A DNA stretch of 22,905 bases, taken from an uncultured Clostridia bacterium. GTDB lineage: Bacteria; Bacillota_A; Clostridia; Oscillospirales; Oscillospiraceae. The first letter of the stretch is position 1; each line of letters opens with the position of its first letter. Positions 1-7,261 of the stretch are shown here, one piece after another. The notes under the pieces are model-generated. The model worked only from the letters and a program-made list of their open reading frames with translations. It searched no databases and was not told the origin of the DNA. The stretch covers positions 1 through 22,905 of the forward strand of contig CAMJQX010000004.1 in assembly GCA_946408145.1 (NCBI GenBank). Direction: 5' to 3'. A program made the position numbers and the translations under genes.

Positions 1-1
1 C

Positions 2-805
2 TACTATCCGCCTCCCGCGGAGACGCCGAAAAAGGTCATGGTCATCGGCGGCGGCCCCGCCGGCATGGAGGCTGCCCGCGTCGCCGCGGAGCGCGGCCAC
101 AGCGTCAAGCTGTTTGACAAGGGCGCGAGCCTGGGCGGCCTGCTCGGCTTCGCCGAGGCGGTCAAGGGCCCGCATGAGAACCTCGGCCGTCTGCGCGCGT
201 ACCTTGCCCGTCAGTGCGAACTGAAGGGCGTCGAGGTCGTGCTGAACACCGAGGTCACGAAGGAACTCATCGAGAGCGAAGCGCCCGACGCGGTGATCCT
301 CGCCGTCGGCGGCAAGCGCGCGGGCAGCGGCCTGAGCTCCGTCGGCGCGACGAAGGTCATGCCGATCGAGGATGTGCTCGGCGGCAATGTCGGCGAGAAC
401 GTCGTCATCCTCGGCTCCGGCGCGCAGGCAGTCGACACGGCCATCCTGCTCCTCGGCCAGGGGAAGAAGGTCACGCTCGTCGCCTCCGAGGCCAAGGACC
501 ACTTCGAGTACGGCCACTCCGTTTATATGAAGCAGTTCCTCAGCACGGCCTTCTATTCTGCCGGCGGCCGTCTCTTCCCGAGCGCGACCGTCACCGGCGT
601 CGGCGACGGCTTCCTGTCTTTCACCGCCGAATCCGGCATTGCGTACGAGTATCCCTGCGACACGGTCATCGAGGCGCTTGATATGCTGCCGAATACCGAA
701 CTGATTGAGGGCCTCGACAACGCCTTCTCCGTCGGTGACTGCGAGCAGCCCTTCAACATCGCCTATGCGATCGCGACCGGCAACATGGCAGCCCGCAAGG
801 TATAA
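2..805 (+). CDS. NADH:flavin oxidoreductase, old-yellow-enzyme/2,4-dienoyl-CoA reductase type, C-terminal part (5' end outside window)
   Basis: The open frame runs in from the left edge (reading frame begins at base 2) and ends at TAA 803-805, so only the C-terminal part is present. After a Pro-rich stretch comes KKVMVIGGGPAGMEAA, a GxGxxG dinucleotide-binding motif, then LFDKGASLGGLLGFAE, which is typical of the FAD domain following the FMN barrel in the dienoyl-CoA reductase / trimethylamine dehydrogenase / BaiCD-BaiH group. A second Rossmann motif (VVILGSGAQAVDTAILL) would bind NAD(P)H. The end (FSVGDCEQPFNIAYAIATGN) is the usual C-terminal FAD contact. Such enzymes pass electrons from NAD(P)H through FAD, an Fe-S cluster and FMN to an activated C=C bond. 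The N-terminal TIM barrel and Fe-S cysteines would lie upstream and cannot be checked, so the substrate is unknown. A hairpin at 881-911 follows the gene. Confidence 0.85.
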   Translation, partial: YYPPPAETPKKVMVIGGGPAGMEAARVAAERGHSVKLFDKGASLGGLLGFAEAVKGPHENLGRLRAYLARQCELKGVEVVLNTEVTKELIESEAPDAVILAVGGKRAGSGLSSVGATKVMPIEDVLGGNVGENVVILGSGAQAVDTAILLLGQGKKVTLVASEAKDHFEYGHSVYMKQFLSTAFYSAGGRLFPSATVTGVGDGFLSFTAESGIAYEYPCDTVIEALDMLPNTELIEGLDNAFSVGDCEQPFNIAYAIATGNMAARKV

Positions 806-880
806 GCTGAGCGCCGCAAAGGAAAACCCGGTACGCATTTCCTAAAGCAGACCGAGTATAGCGCATAAACATACGCACAA

Positions 881-911
881 AGCAGCCGTGGGGATAAACC
901 CCACGGCTGCT
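881..911 (+). terminator. Hairpin terminator after the flavin oxidoreductase gene
   Basis: Thirteen perfectly paired bases (881-893 with 899-911) enclose the 5-nt loop ATAAA. The bases after the stem are GTTCGCTCT, only moderately T-rich, so termination may be imperfect. It lies 75 bp past the TAA at 805 and belongs to the plus-strand gene by position. Confidence 0.7.
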
Positions 912-971
912 GTTCGCTCTGAATGTAACGTTATCATGATCATATGATCGTCGGATCTCCCCGCGAAAACA

Positions 972-999
972 TCCCGGCAGCGCCGAAGCGCTGCCGGGA
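972..999 (-). terminator. Intrinsic terminator of the first Tat flavoprotein gene
   Basis: Twelve base pairs (972-983 with 988-999) close a TTCG tetraloop when read on the minus strand, followed there by a TGTTTT tract. It lies about 45 bases past the minus-strand stop at 1042. The C(UUCG)G closing loop is the classic extra-stable type. Confidence 0.85.
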
Positions 1000-1041
1000 C
1001 GAACGATGCTTGATGCGATTCGATCGGAAAGGGACGGGGAC

Positions 1042-2778
1042 TCAGACCATCTCGTCCAGATCGGCCAGAGGCGTCAACTCGGCGCCGTCGCCCTCAACAC
1101 CGGCGAGGACTTCGCCCAGACGGTAGCCCCAGATCAGGCAGCGGCCGTTGGAGTTGCCCGCGCAGTTGATCGGGTAGTCGATCGCGTACAGATCACCGGA
1201 GGTGTTGCCGGTGGCATACAGGCCGGGGATGGGCTCGCGGTCGTTGTTCAGGACCTGCAGGTCGGTGTTGACGGACAGGCCGCCCACGATGGCCAGCAGC
1301 GCCACGCCGATCTTGGCGGCGTAGAACGGGCCCTCCTTGACGGGATACAGGAATTCGACCGGCTTGTGGAAGTCGTCGTCGAACTGCTTCTCGACCATCT
1401 CGTTGTAGCGCTCGATCGTCGCGACGAAGGTGTCGGCGGGGATGCCGAGCTGTTCGGCCAGCTCCTCGAGCGTGTCGGCCACGATGGTGTTGCCGTTCTT
1501 CACATCGCCTTCCACGATGCTGACCACGTCCTCATCGCCGAAGGGATCGCCGACCTGGTTGCCCATCGTATCCCAGAACATGCCGCCGCCGGTCTCGCCC
1601 TCAAGGGACTTGCGGTTGTACTCGCCGTAATGGGAGTCGAAGATGGAGAAGGCGATGTTGCCGGTCTGGTTCATGATGTTCATGGACTTGCCCTGGACCC
1701 AGGCGCCCTCGTTCATGAAGCGCTTGCCCTCCATGTTGACGAAGGGGAAGCAGCCGTGGAACATGGCGTTGGCCTGCGGGTGGAGCATCAGCGGGAAGGG
1801 GCCGTTGTCCTGCATCTTGCCGCCGGCCCAGAGGCCCATCTTGTGGCCGTCGCCGGTGGAGAAGCCCGCCGGGAAGTGCTCGCAGCGCTGGACGCGGTTG
1901 GCATAGTCGTCGCAGTAGTAGGCGACCATATCGGGATCCTCGTGGATGCCGCCGGTGGCAAGCACGACGCCCTTGGTGGCCTTGAAGAGCAGCAGCTCGC
2001 CGTCACGCTCGGCGAAGACGCCCTTGACCGCGCCGTCCTCGACCAGCAGATCCTGCGCCTTGGCCTTGAAGATGAAGGTCGCGGGCTTTTCATGCTTCTC
2101 ACGGTCCTTCGCGTCGGTGTAGCAGACGTTGGTGGCCGTGAAGTAGCCGCAGTGCTCGTCGAAGGGATACTGAGCGGCGTTGCTGAACATGTGGTAGTCA
2201 TAGGTCTCGGGCACGATGGCCTTCGGCGCGCGGGCACGGAAGGAGCGGACAGTCACGCCGTACTCGTCGCACTTGTCCAGCAGCCAGTTGCCGGCGACGG
2301 GCGCCAGGTTGAACCACATGCTGACCAGACCCTCGTTGACACGGCTGCCGCAGCGCTGGATCCAGATGTTCTGGTGCTGCACGACGTCGGTAAGGCCGTC
2401 CAGCTTGCCCTCATCCACCAGCTGCTGCACGAAGCGGGTGTTCACCAGGCCGATGCCGCCGCCCTGGCCGTGGATCCTTTCCTGCTGCTCGAGCACGATG
2501 GTCTGAACATTGTTGTCCGCCAGAGCCGCCGCGGCGGAGCAGCCCGCGTTGCCGGCGCCGACGACCACGACTTCGGTGGTGAAGACCTTTGCGGCATCCG
2601 CCTCTGTGTGGTTGTAGGGGTTGGTGAAGAACGCCGGCTTTTCGCCCGGATCGTTCCGGTTGAGACCGCCTGCTTCGGCCACGGGGGCATGGGTCAGGCC
2701 CAGACCGGTCAGGGTCAGCGCGGCGGCGCCTGCCGCGGTGCCCTTCAGGAAGTCGCGACGTGTGATCTTGTTTGCCAT
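1042..2778 (-). CDS. Tat-exported FAD-dependent reductase (fumarate reductase / flavocytochrome c family, no FMN domain)
   Basis: 578 residues. The ATG at 2778 is chosen because AAGGAGG lies just upstream and the protein then begins with a Tat signal: RRDFLKG at residues 7-13 followed by an Ala/Leu/Gly-rich segment to about 37. The mature part has the FAD dinucleotide fold (VVVGAGNAGCSAAAAL, near 71-85), LATGGIHEDPD in the middle, and the C-terminal FAD contact GLYATGNTSGDLYAIDYP with NCAGNSNGRCLIWGYRLGE. This is the family of fumarate, urocanate and other enoate reductases. There is no N-terminal FMN-binding domain or haem CxxCH motif, so its electron donor must be a separate protein. The canonical fumarate-reductase tail (GGxHGxNRLGGN) is replaced, so fumarate is not a safe substrate guess. 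It is divergent from a MarR gene that probably controls it. The family assignment is strong; the substrate is unknown. Confidence 0.9.
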   Translation of the reverse strand: MANKITRRDFLKGTAAGAAALTLTGLGLTHAPVAEAGGLNRNDPGEKPAFFTNPYNHTEADAAKVFTTEVVVVGAGNAGCSAAAALADNNVQTIVLEQQERIHGQGGGIGLVNTRFVQQLVDEGKLDGLTDVVQHQNIWIQRCGSRVNEGLVSMWFNLAPVAGNWLLDKCDEYGVTVRSFRARAPKAIVPETYDYHMFSNAAQYPFDEHCGYFTATNVCYTDAKDREKHEKPATFIFKAKAQDLLVEDGAVKGVFAERDGELLLFKATKGVVLATGGIHEDPDMVAYYCDDYANRVQRCEHFPAGFSTGDGHKMGLWAGGKMQDNGPFPLMLHPQANAMFHGCFPFVNMEGKRFMNEGAWVQGKSMNIMNQTGNIAFSIFDSHYGEYNRKSLEGETGGGMFWDTMGNQVGDPFGDEDVVSIVEGDVKNGNTIVADTLEELAEQLGIPADTFVATIERYNEMVEKQFDDDFHKPVEFLYPVKEGPFYAAKIGVALLAIVGGLSVNTDLQVLNNDREPIPGLYATGNTSGDLYAIDYPINCAGNSNGRCLIWGYRLGEVLAGVEGDGAELTPLADLDEMV

Positions 2779-2854
2779 GTTTTTTCCTCCTTGTAAATAT
2801 GATTTTATCGTGTCAAGAGTCCTCCTCTTGTCGATCACAAAACCAGGCCAAATC

Positions 2855-2868
2855 GTTTCTGCAGAAAC
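2855..2868. promoter_or_regulatory. 14-bp perfect palindrome at the flavoprotein transcription start, probable operator
   Basis: GTTTCTGCAGAAAC is a perfect inverted repeat centred at 2861.5, about 10 bases downstream of the expected start of transcription from the minus-strand promoter at 2879-2908. The position suits repression by the divergently coded MarR protein. The link to that protein is inferred. Confidence 0.55.
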
Positions 2869-2878
2869 TATCAATCAT

Positions 2879-2908
2879 ATTATAATACAGTCAGGCGGGA
2901 AACGTCAA
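2879..2908 (-). promoter_or_regulatory. Promoter of the first Tat flavoprotein gene
   Basis: On the minus strand TTGACG (2908-2903) and a perfect TATAAT (2884-2879) are separated by 18 bases. Transcription would begin near 2872, giving a leader of about 95 bases before the ATG at 2778. Confidence 0.7.
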
Positions 2909-2942
2909 TACAGTTCTTCGTTCATGGCGGTCAAAAATGCTC

Positions 2943-2972
2943 TTGTCATAGATTCACCGGGTCTGCTATAAT
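2943..2972 (+). promoter_or_regulatory. Promoter of the marR-type gene
   Basis: TTGTCA (2943-2948), an 18-base spacer and TATAAT (2967-2972), with TGC directly before the -10 box giving an extended -10. Transcription would start near 2979, some 47 bases before the ATG. Confidence 0.7.
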
Positions 2973-2987
2973 GGACAGTAATCACGC

Positions 2988-3004
2988 ATGCTGCGAGGCA
3001 GCAT
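2988..3004. promoter_or_regulatory. 17-bp inverted repeat in the marR leader
   Basis: ATGCTGC-GAG-GCAGCAT: seven-base arms with a 3-base centre, lying roughly +10 to +26 of the predicted marR transcript. It could be an autoregulatory operator or a leader hairpin; there is no T tract, so it is not a terminator. Its sequence differs from the palindrome at 2855-2868. Confidence 0.4.
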
Positions 3005-3025
3005 ATCCGGTCCGGAGGACAGAGT

Positions 3026-3529
3026 ATGGAAAGAGATCAGTTCGAGCGCTGCCGGGAGCTTGTCGCCGCGCTCATCCTGCACGGGAACGTTGCGATCCGC
3101 GCGCAGTCGAACGTGCTCGATCTGGGAGACGGGATCCGTCTGAAGCACCAGCACTGGCAGATCTTCGAATACATCGTCGAGCACCGGGACCGGGGCTTCA
3201 GCATGGTGGAGATCTCCTACAATCTGAGCATTCCGCCGAGCACCTTTTCCAAGACCGTGAAGCTGCTGTGCGCTTACGGGCTGGTGGAAAAGCACCAGGC
3301 GGAAAACAACCGGAAAAACATCTTCCTCCGGCCGACGGAACGCGGCCTGCAGATCTATGATGAGGTCACACCCGCCCACGTCCTGCCGGATCTGCGGCGC
3401 TTCCTTGACGCGCTGGAGCCGGTGAGCGACGAAGATCTGCGCTGCTTCGTCCGGGCGATCAAGGCGCTGGACGACATAATCCTTCCGGAACGCCAGAAGG
3501 AGGAGGCCCTGCTCGCACAGCAGCGCTGA
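3026..3529 (+). CDS. MarR-family transcriptional regulator
   Basis: 167 residues; ATG preceded by GGAGG at a suitable distance. The central part fits a winged helix: LKHQHWQIFEYIVEHRDRGF (39-58), the recognition-helix region VEISYNLSIPPSTFSKTVKLL (61-81), then GLVEKHQAENNRKNIFLRPTERG, in which the NRKNIFLRPT segment (95-104) is the beta-wing. MarR proteins are dimeric, usually repress a neighbouring divergent gene and are released by a small aromatic or phenolic ligand or by oxidation. The gene stands back to back with the Tat flavoprotein and upstream of the Na+/Ca2+ exchanger. By position the flavoprotein is the likely target; a ligand related to its substrate is an inference. Nothing in the sequence names the ligand. 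Confidence 0.85.
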   Translation: MERDQFERCRELVAALILHGNVAIRAQSNVLDLGDGIRLKHQHWQIFEYIVEHRDRGFSMVEISYNLSIPPSTFSKTVKLLCAYGLVEKHQAENNRKNIFLRPTERGLQIYDEVTPAHVLPDLRRFLDALEPVSDEDLRCFVRAIKALDDIILPERQKEEALLAQQR

Positions 3530-3555
3530 ATCGTGAAACGCTGAGTCTGTACAAA

Positions 3556-3580
3556 GCAGCGTGCGCAAAAACGCCGCTGC
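3556..3580 (+). other. Imperfect hairpin between marR and the exchanger gene
   Basis: Arms 3556-3565 and 3572-3580 pair over nine bases with one bulged T, around the loop CAAAAA. No T tract follows, so read-through from marR into the exchanger is likely. The hairpin may act in mRNA processing. Confidence 0.3.
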
Positions 3581-3603
3581 GGATTCTGAAAGGAAAGATA
3601 GAA

Positions 3604-4581
3604 ATGCTTGTGCCTGTGTTATTGTTTCTCGTCGGCTTCGCCCTGCTCATCAAGGGCGGCGACTGGTTCGTCGACGGCTCGGTCGGCATCGCGCGCCGCT
3701 TCCATCTTCCGGAGCTGCTGATCGGGGCGACCATCGTCTCCATCGGCACGACGCTTCCGGAGGTCATGGTCTCCAGCCAAGCGGCTCTGGAGGGCAACGC
3801 CGGCATCAGCTACGGCAACGCCATCGGCTCCGTCATCTGCAACACGAGCCTGATCGCGGCGATCACGATCGCGGTGAAGCCCGGGAAGGTCAACCCGAAA
3901 TCCTTCTCCCTGCCGGCAGCCTTCTTCTTCGCCGCCGCGCTCTCCTATGCCGTGATCGCCTGGACGCTGGGCCGTTTTCAGCGCTGGATGGGCATCCTGT
4001 ATCTCTGCGCCTTCGTGCTGTACATGATCGTCTCCACGATGCAGATGAAGAAGCATCCCGAGCTCGCGGAAGAGGGCGAAGAAGAGGAAGGCGGCGAGAA
4101 GGAACGCTCCTTCGTGATGGAGCTGGTGCTGCTCGTCATCGGCGCCGCCGCGATCGCCGTCGGGGCACGCTTCCTCGTGGATAACGGCACCAAGATCGCC
4201 GCGGCGCTGGGCGTGCCGGACTCCGTCATCGGCCTGACCATGGTCGCGCTCGGCACCAGCCTGCCGGAGCTGATCACCGCGATCACCAGCCTTGTCAAGG
4301 GCCACGGCTCGCTGTCGCTCGGCAACGTCATCGGCGCGAACCTCTTCAACATCATCCTCGTCAGCGGCATGGCGATCACGATCTCTCCCTTTGCGATCCC
4401 CGCGGAGAAGACGATCCTGGGCGGCGTCAATTCGAGCCTCGTCATCGACATCCCGCTCATGCTGGCCGTGATGGCGATCATGTGCCTGCCCGCGCTCATC
4501 AAGGGCAGGCTGCGGCGCTGGCAGGGCATCCTGCTGCTGTGCATCTACGCGGCCTTCACGGTCTACCAGTTTGTTTCCTGA
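3604..4581 (+). CDS. Calcium/sodium antiporter, CaCA family (YrbG type)
   Basis: 325 residues, a usual length for bacterial YrbG-like exchangers; the ATG follows AAAGGAAAG. The two inverted alpha-repeats that bind the ions are clear: GTTLPE (48-53) with GNAIGSVICN (71-80), and GTSLPE (217-222) with GNVIGANLFN (240-249). About ten hydrophobic segments are present. Between the two halves lies a cytosolic loop (about 148-168) that is strongly acidic (EEGEEEEGGE), resembling the regulatory loops of larger exchangers, although short. The protein should sit in the plasma membrane and exchange Na+ (possibly with K+) for Ca2+. It is 74 bp downstream of marR on the same strand and may be cotranscribed; a functional link to the reductase is not evident. 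Confidence 0.92.
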   Translation: MLVPVLLFLVGFALLIKGGDWFVDGSVGIARRFHLPELLIGATIVSIGTTLPEVMVSSQAALEGNAGISYGNAIGSVICNTSLIAAITIAVKPGKVNPKSFSLPAAFFFAAALSYAVIAWTLGRFQRWMGILYLCAFVLYMIVSTMQMKKHPELAEEGEEEEGGEKERSFVMELVLLVIGAAAIAVGARFLVDNGTKIAAALGVPDSVIGLTMVALGTSLPELITAITSLVKGHGSLSLGNVIGANLFNIILVSGMAITISPFAIPAEKTILGGVNSSLVIDIPLMLAVMAIMCLPALIKGRLRRWQGILLLCIYAAFTVYQFVS

Positions 4582-4637
4582 CGCGCCTGTTTTGCTGTTT
4601 GATGCTGTCTGAATGAACTGACCGGCCTCCCGATCCC

Positions 4638-4681
4638 AAAAGAGCTCCCTCTCTCCGTGTGCGGAGAGAGGGAGCTCTTTT
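4638..4681. terminator. Bidirectional terminator between the exchanger and lacI genes
   Basis: Twenty base pairs (4638-4657 with 4662-4681) surround the loop TGTG. The stem begins with AAAA and ends with TTTT, so it has a U tract in both directions and can serve the two convergent genes. Confidence 0.92.
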
Positions 4682-4704
4682 GCTTATCACTGCTCCGAGT
4701 TTCC

Positions 4705-5715
4705 CTACAGCGAGCCGCGCAGGACGAGCCGCGTGGGAAAGAGGATGCGGCGGGGCAGCGAATCGTCCCCGTCGAGCCGCCGGAGCAGCGTCTTTGCGGC
4801 GGCCTCGCCCATCGCCTCGGTCGGGACCTCGACGGTGCTGAGCGGGGGATTCGAGTAGCGCGACATTTCCAGATTGGTCAGGCCGATCACGGCGACGCGC
4901 CCCGGGACGGGCACGCCCATCTCCGAGAGGGCCCGCAGGACGGCCAGCGCCATGAGGTCGCTGGAGACGAAGAAGGCGCGCGGCAGGCGATCCCGCCCGA
5001 GCTCCTGCAGCAGCCTTGCGCAGCGCGCGTCGTTCCACTCGCAGTCGAGCACCCATTCGTCGCGGATGCCGAGGCCGTTGTCGAGCATCGTGTTCCGGTA
5101 CGAGTGGAAGCGGCGGCAGCGGCGCATCGGCACTTCCCCTTCGGGGCCGCCGATGAAGCCGATCTCGCGGTAGCCGGCGTCGATCAGGCAGTTGACGGCC
5201 AGCGCCGCGGCCTGGACATGGTCGTATTCGATGTTGTCGATCTCGGCAAAGCCGCTGTCGATCCCGACGATATGCGGCACCTTGGAGAGCGCGTAGCGAA
5301 ACGGCGCCTCTCCGGCGTGCGACATGAGGATCAGTCCGTCCGGCGGCTCCGAGAAGGTCCGCAGCAGGATCTCGCTGTTGTCCAGCTCGTTCCAGGTGCG
5401 CACGAAGCAGACCTCGGCGTGGTGGGCGTTGAGATAGTTCTCCATCCCCGACAGCAGCGACAGATAATAGGGGTCGGAATACTTCGCCCCGCGCAGCTTG
5501 ATCACGCAGCCGATCCGGCGGTGCGCGGCCGAGGGCTCCGCGGGCTCCGCCTTGCGGCGCGAGGCCGGGGCCTTGTAGTTGAGATCGACGATCGCCTTCC
5601 AGACGCGGTCGCGCGTCTCGTCGGTGATCTTGTAGGTCTCGTCGTTGTTCATGACGCGCGAGACCGTGGAGATGGAGACGCCTGCCAGCGCGGCGACCTC
5701 ACGAATCGTGCTCAT
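4705..5715 (-). CDS. LacI-family transcriptional regulator of the adjacent sugar operon
   Basis: 336 residues, normal for the family; the ATG at 5715 follows GGGAGGAGG. The N-terminus (STIREVAALAGVSISTVSRV, 2-21) is the LacI helix-turn-helix, continuing through the hinge helix to about residue 60. The rest is a periplasmic-binding-protein-like sensor domain (GCVIKLRG, PDGLILMSH, IGFIGGPEG, DGLGIRDEWVLDCEWND, FFVSSDLMALAVLRALSEMG, TTVEVPTEAMG-like end). It is divergent from the oxidoreductase/ABC/kinase operon starting at 5950, so it most probably represses that operon and itself until a sugar or sugar phosphate binds. The inducer cannot be read from the sequence. Confidence 0.93.
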   Translation of the reverse strand: MSTIREVAALAGVSISTVSRVMNNDETYKITDETRDRVWKAIVDLNYKAPASRRKAEPAEPSAAHRRIGCVIKLRGAKYSDPYYLSLLSGMENYLNAHHAEVCFVRTWNELDNSEILLRTFSEPPDGLILMSHAGEAPFRYALSKVPHIVGIDSGFAEIDNIEYDHVQAAALAVNCLIDAGYREIGFIGGPEGEVPMRRCRRFHSYRNTMLDNGLGIRDEWVLDCEWNDARCARLLQELGRDRLPRAFFVSSDLMALAVLRALSEMGVPVPGRVAVIGLTNLEMSRYSNPPLSTVEVPTEAMGEAAAKTLLRRLDGDDSLPRRILFPTRLVLRGSL

Positions 5716-5766
5716 GCGCGGATCCTCCTCCCGGTTTTGTTGCGCAGATTTGGAAAACAGAGAATT

Positions 5767-5783
5767 AGTTTACGAAACAAAAC
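5767..5783. promoter_or_regulatory. Candidate LacI-type operator near the lacI transcription start
   Basis: GTTT-ACG-AAAC (5768-5778) is a short inverted repeat with a CG at its centre, lying where the lacI transcript should begin (near 5778). Similar ACGAAACA/ACGCAACA words occur at 5772, 5882 and 5903. This is a weak, position-based call. Confidence 0.3.
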
Positions 5784-5784
5784 A

Positions 5785-5813
5785 ATTATAAAGCAGAAAA
5801 AGAATCTTGTCAA
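5785..5813 (-). promoter_or_regulatory. Consensus promoter of the lacI gene
   Basis: On the minus strand a perfect TTGACA (5813-5808), a 17-base spacer and a perfect TATAAT (5790-5785). A full 12/12 match is notable for a repressor gene, and suggests it is held down by a bound protein. Confidence 0.85.
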
Positions 5814-5837
5814 CCGGGGTTTTCCCCTATTGACAAG
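5806..5837. repeat. 32-bp interrupted palindrome joining two divergent -35 boxes
   Basis: CTTGTCAA (5806-5813) and TTGACAAG (5830-5837) are inverted copies. Inside them GGGG (5816-5819) and CCCC (5824-5827) flank TTTT. The outer arms contain both divergent -35 hexamers, so one dimer or tetramer bound here could close both promoters. Confidence 0.6.
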
Positions 5838-5857
5838 TCGCTTATCCCTGTGATAAT
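5830..5857 (+). promoter_or_regulatory. Promoter of the sugar-uptake operon
   Basis: TTGACA (5830-5835), a 16-base spacer and GATAAT (5852-5857), with TGT directly before the -10 box giving an extended -10. Transcription should start near 5864, about 86 bases before the ATG at 5950. Confidence 0.8.
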
Positions 5858-5949
5858 GTTGAATTGTTATAAAAAACGCGAACGCAACAAAGGCAAAATA
5901 TAACGAAACATACAGAACCCGGATGTGCACAGCACGAAGGAGGTACGGA

Positions 5950-7212
5950 ATGAAACTTGCTCTGGTCGGCGCAGGCGCGCGCGGCATGATCTACTCCCGT
6001 TACGCTCATGACGTGCTGGGTGACGAGATCGTCGCCGTGGCGGACCGCCATGTCGAAAAGAGGGCGCGGGCCCATCAGCTCTTCGGCACGCCGGAGGACA
6101 TGCTGTTTGACGATCCGCTCGCGCTGATCCGCAGCATCCCGGAGGCGGACGCGCTGATCGTGGCGTCCATGGATCGGGACCACTACGCCCACGCGATGGC
6201 CGGGCTCGAACGCGGCTGGGACCTGCTGCTGGAAAAGCCGATCTCCCCCGACCCGCTCGAGTGCCTGAAGATCTGCCGAAAGGCGGAGGAAACGGGGCGG
6301 AGCGTGACCGTCTGCCATGTCCTGCGCTACTCCCCCTTCTTCATCCGGCTCAAGGAGATCCTCGACAGCGGCCGCCTCGGCAGGATCGTCGCGATCGAGC
6401 ACACCGAGAACGTCGGCAACTTCCACATGGCGCACAGCTTCGTGCGCGGCAACTGGCGCAACAGCGAGCTGTCGAGTCCGATCATCATGCAGAAGAGCTG
6501 CCACGATCTGGATATCCTGCTGTGGCTGACGGGGAAAAAGGCGCTGCGCCTGTCCTCGGCGGGCAGCCTGAGCTTTTTCAAAGAAGAGAACGCCCCCGAG
6601 GGCAGCACGGCGCGCTGCCTCGACTGTCCCGCTGCCGCGTCCTGCCGCTTCGACGCGCGCAAGGCCTATCTGCCGGCGCGGGGCTCCTGGCCGGCCGATG
6701 TGCTGAGCCAGGACCAGAGCGAGGAGGGCATCCTCCGCGCCCTGCGGGAGGGCCGCTACGGCCGCTGCGTCTTCCGCTGCGACAACAATGTCTGCGACCA
6801 CCAGAGCACCCTGATCGAGTTTGAGGACGGTGTGACCGCCGCCTTCACCCTCTCGGGCCTGACCAACCGCATGTGCCGCACGATCCACGTGATGTGCGAG
6901 CACGGCGAGCTCTGGGGAGACGACGGCAAGGGCGAGATCCGCCTGAGCTCCTTCCGCTCCAACAATGTGGACGGCTGCAGCGAGGAGCTCATCCATATCG
7001 GCTCCGTCTCCGGGAACCACGGCGGCGGCGACGAGGGGCTGATGAACGATTTCTCCGCCGGCCTCCGCCATGCGCGCCAGAGCGCGAGCCGCTCCTCCAT
7101 CCAGAAGTCCATCGAGAGCCATTTGATGGCCTGCGCGGCGGAGGAATCGCGCCTGAGCGGGAAGAGCGTCGATATGGGCGAGTATGAGGCCCGCCTGCGC
7201 GGACAACTGTGA
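5950..7212 (+). CDS. Gfo/Idh/MocA-family NAD(P)-dependent sugar oxidoreductase
   Basis: 420 residues. ATG 5950 is chosen over an in-frame ATG at 5923 because AAGGAGGT lies just before it and the Rossmann motif (LVGAGARG, 5-12) then begins at the N-terminus. The EKP motif that marks the cofactor/catalytic site is at 95-97 (LLLEKPISPDP), followed by HVLRYSPFF and KSCHDLDILLWL (182-193), where His-186 and Asp-187 fit the catalytic region. A Cys cluster (CLDCPAAASC, 223-232) suits the zinc- or Fe-S-like knot found in many members. The family oxidises or epimerises sugars, inositols and amino sugars with NAD(P). It opens the operon that continues with a sugar ABC importer and a sugar kinase, so it probably processes the imported sugar. 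Confidence 0.9.
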   Translation: MKLALVGAGARGMIYSRYAHDVLGDEIVAVADRHVEKRARAHQLFGTPEDMLFDDPLALIRSIPEADALIVASMDRDHYAHAMAGLERGWDLLLEKPISPDPLECLKICRKAEETGRSVTVCHVLRYSPFFIRLKEILDSGRLGRIVAIEHTENVGNFHMAHSFVRGNWRNSELSSPIIMQKSCHDLDILLWLTGKKALRLSSAGSLSFFKEENAPEGSTARCLDCPAAASCRFDARKAYLPARGSWPADVLSQDQSEEGILRALREGRYGRCVFRCDNNVCDHQSTLIEFEDGVTAAFTLSGLTNRMCRTIHVMCEHGELWGDDGKGEIRLSSFRSNNVDGCSEELIHIGSVSGNHGGGDEGLMNDFSAGLRHARQSASRSSIQKSIESHLMACAAEESRLSGKSVDMGEYEARLRGQL

Positions 7213-7261
7213 ATTGCCGGGCAACCGGATAAACAATTACATATTCAAGGAGGAAACACAC

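Noticed and set aside
1006..2796. Plus-strand open frame of nearly 600 codons antisense to the first flavoprotein
   Set aside because: Its product is a low-complexity Val/Asp/Gly/His-rich shadow with no family motifs or ribosome binding site, as expected in GC-rich DNA opposite a real gene.
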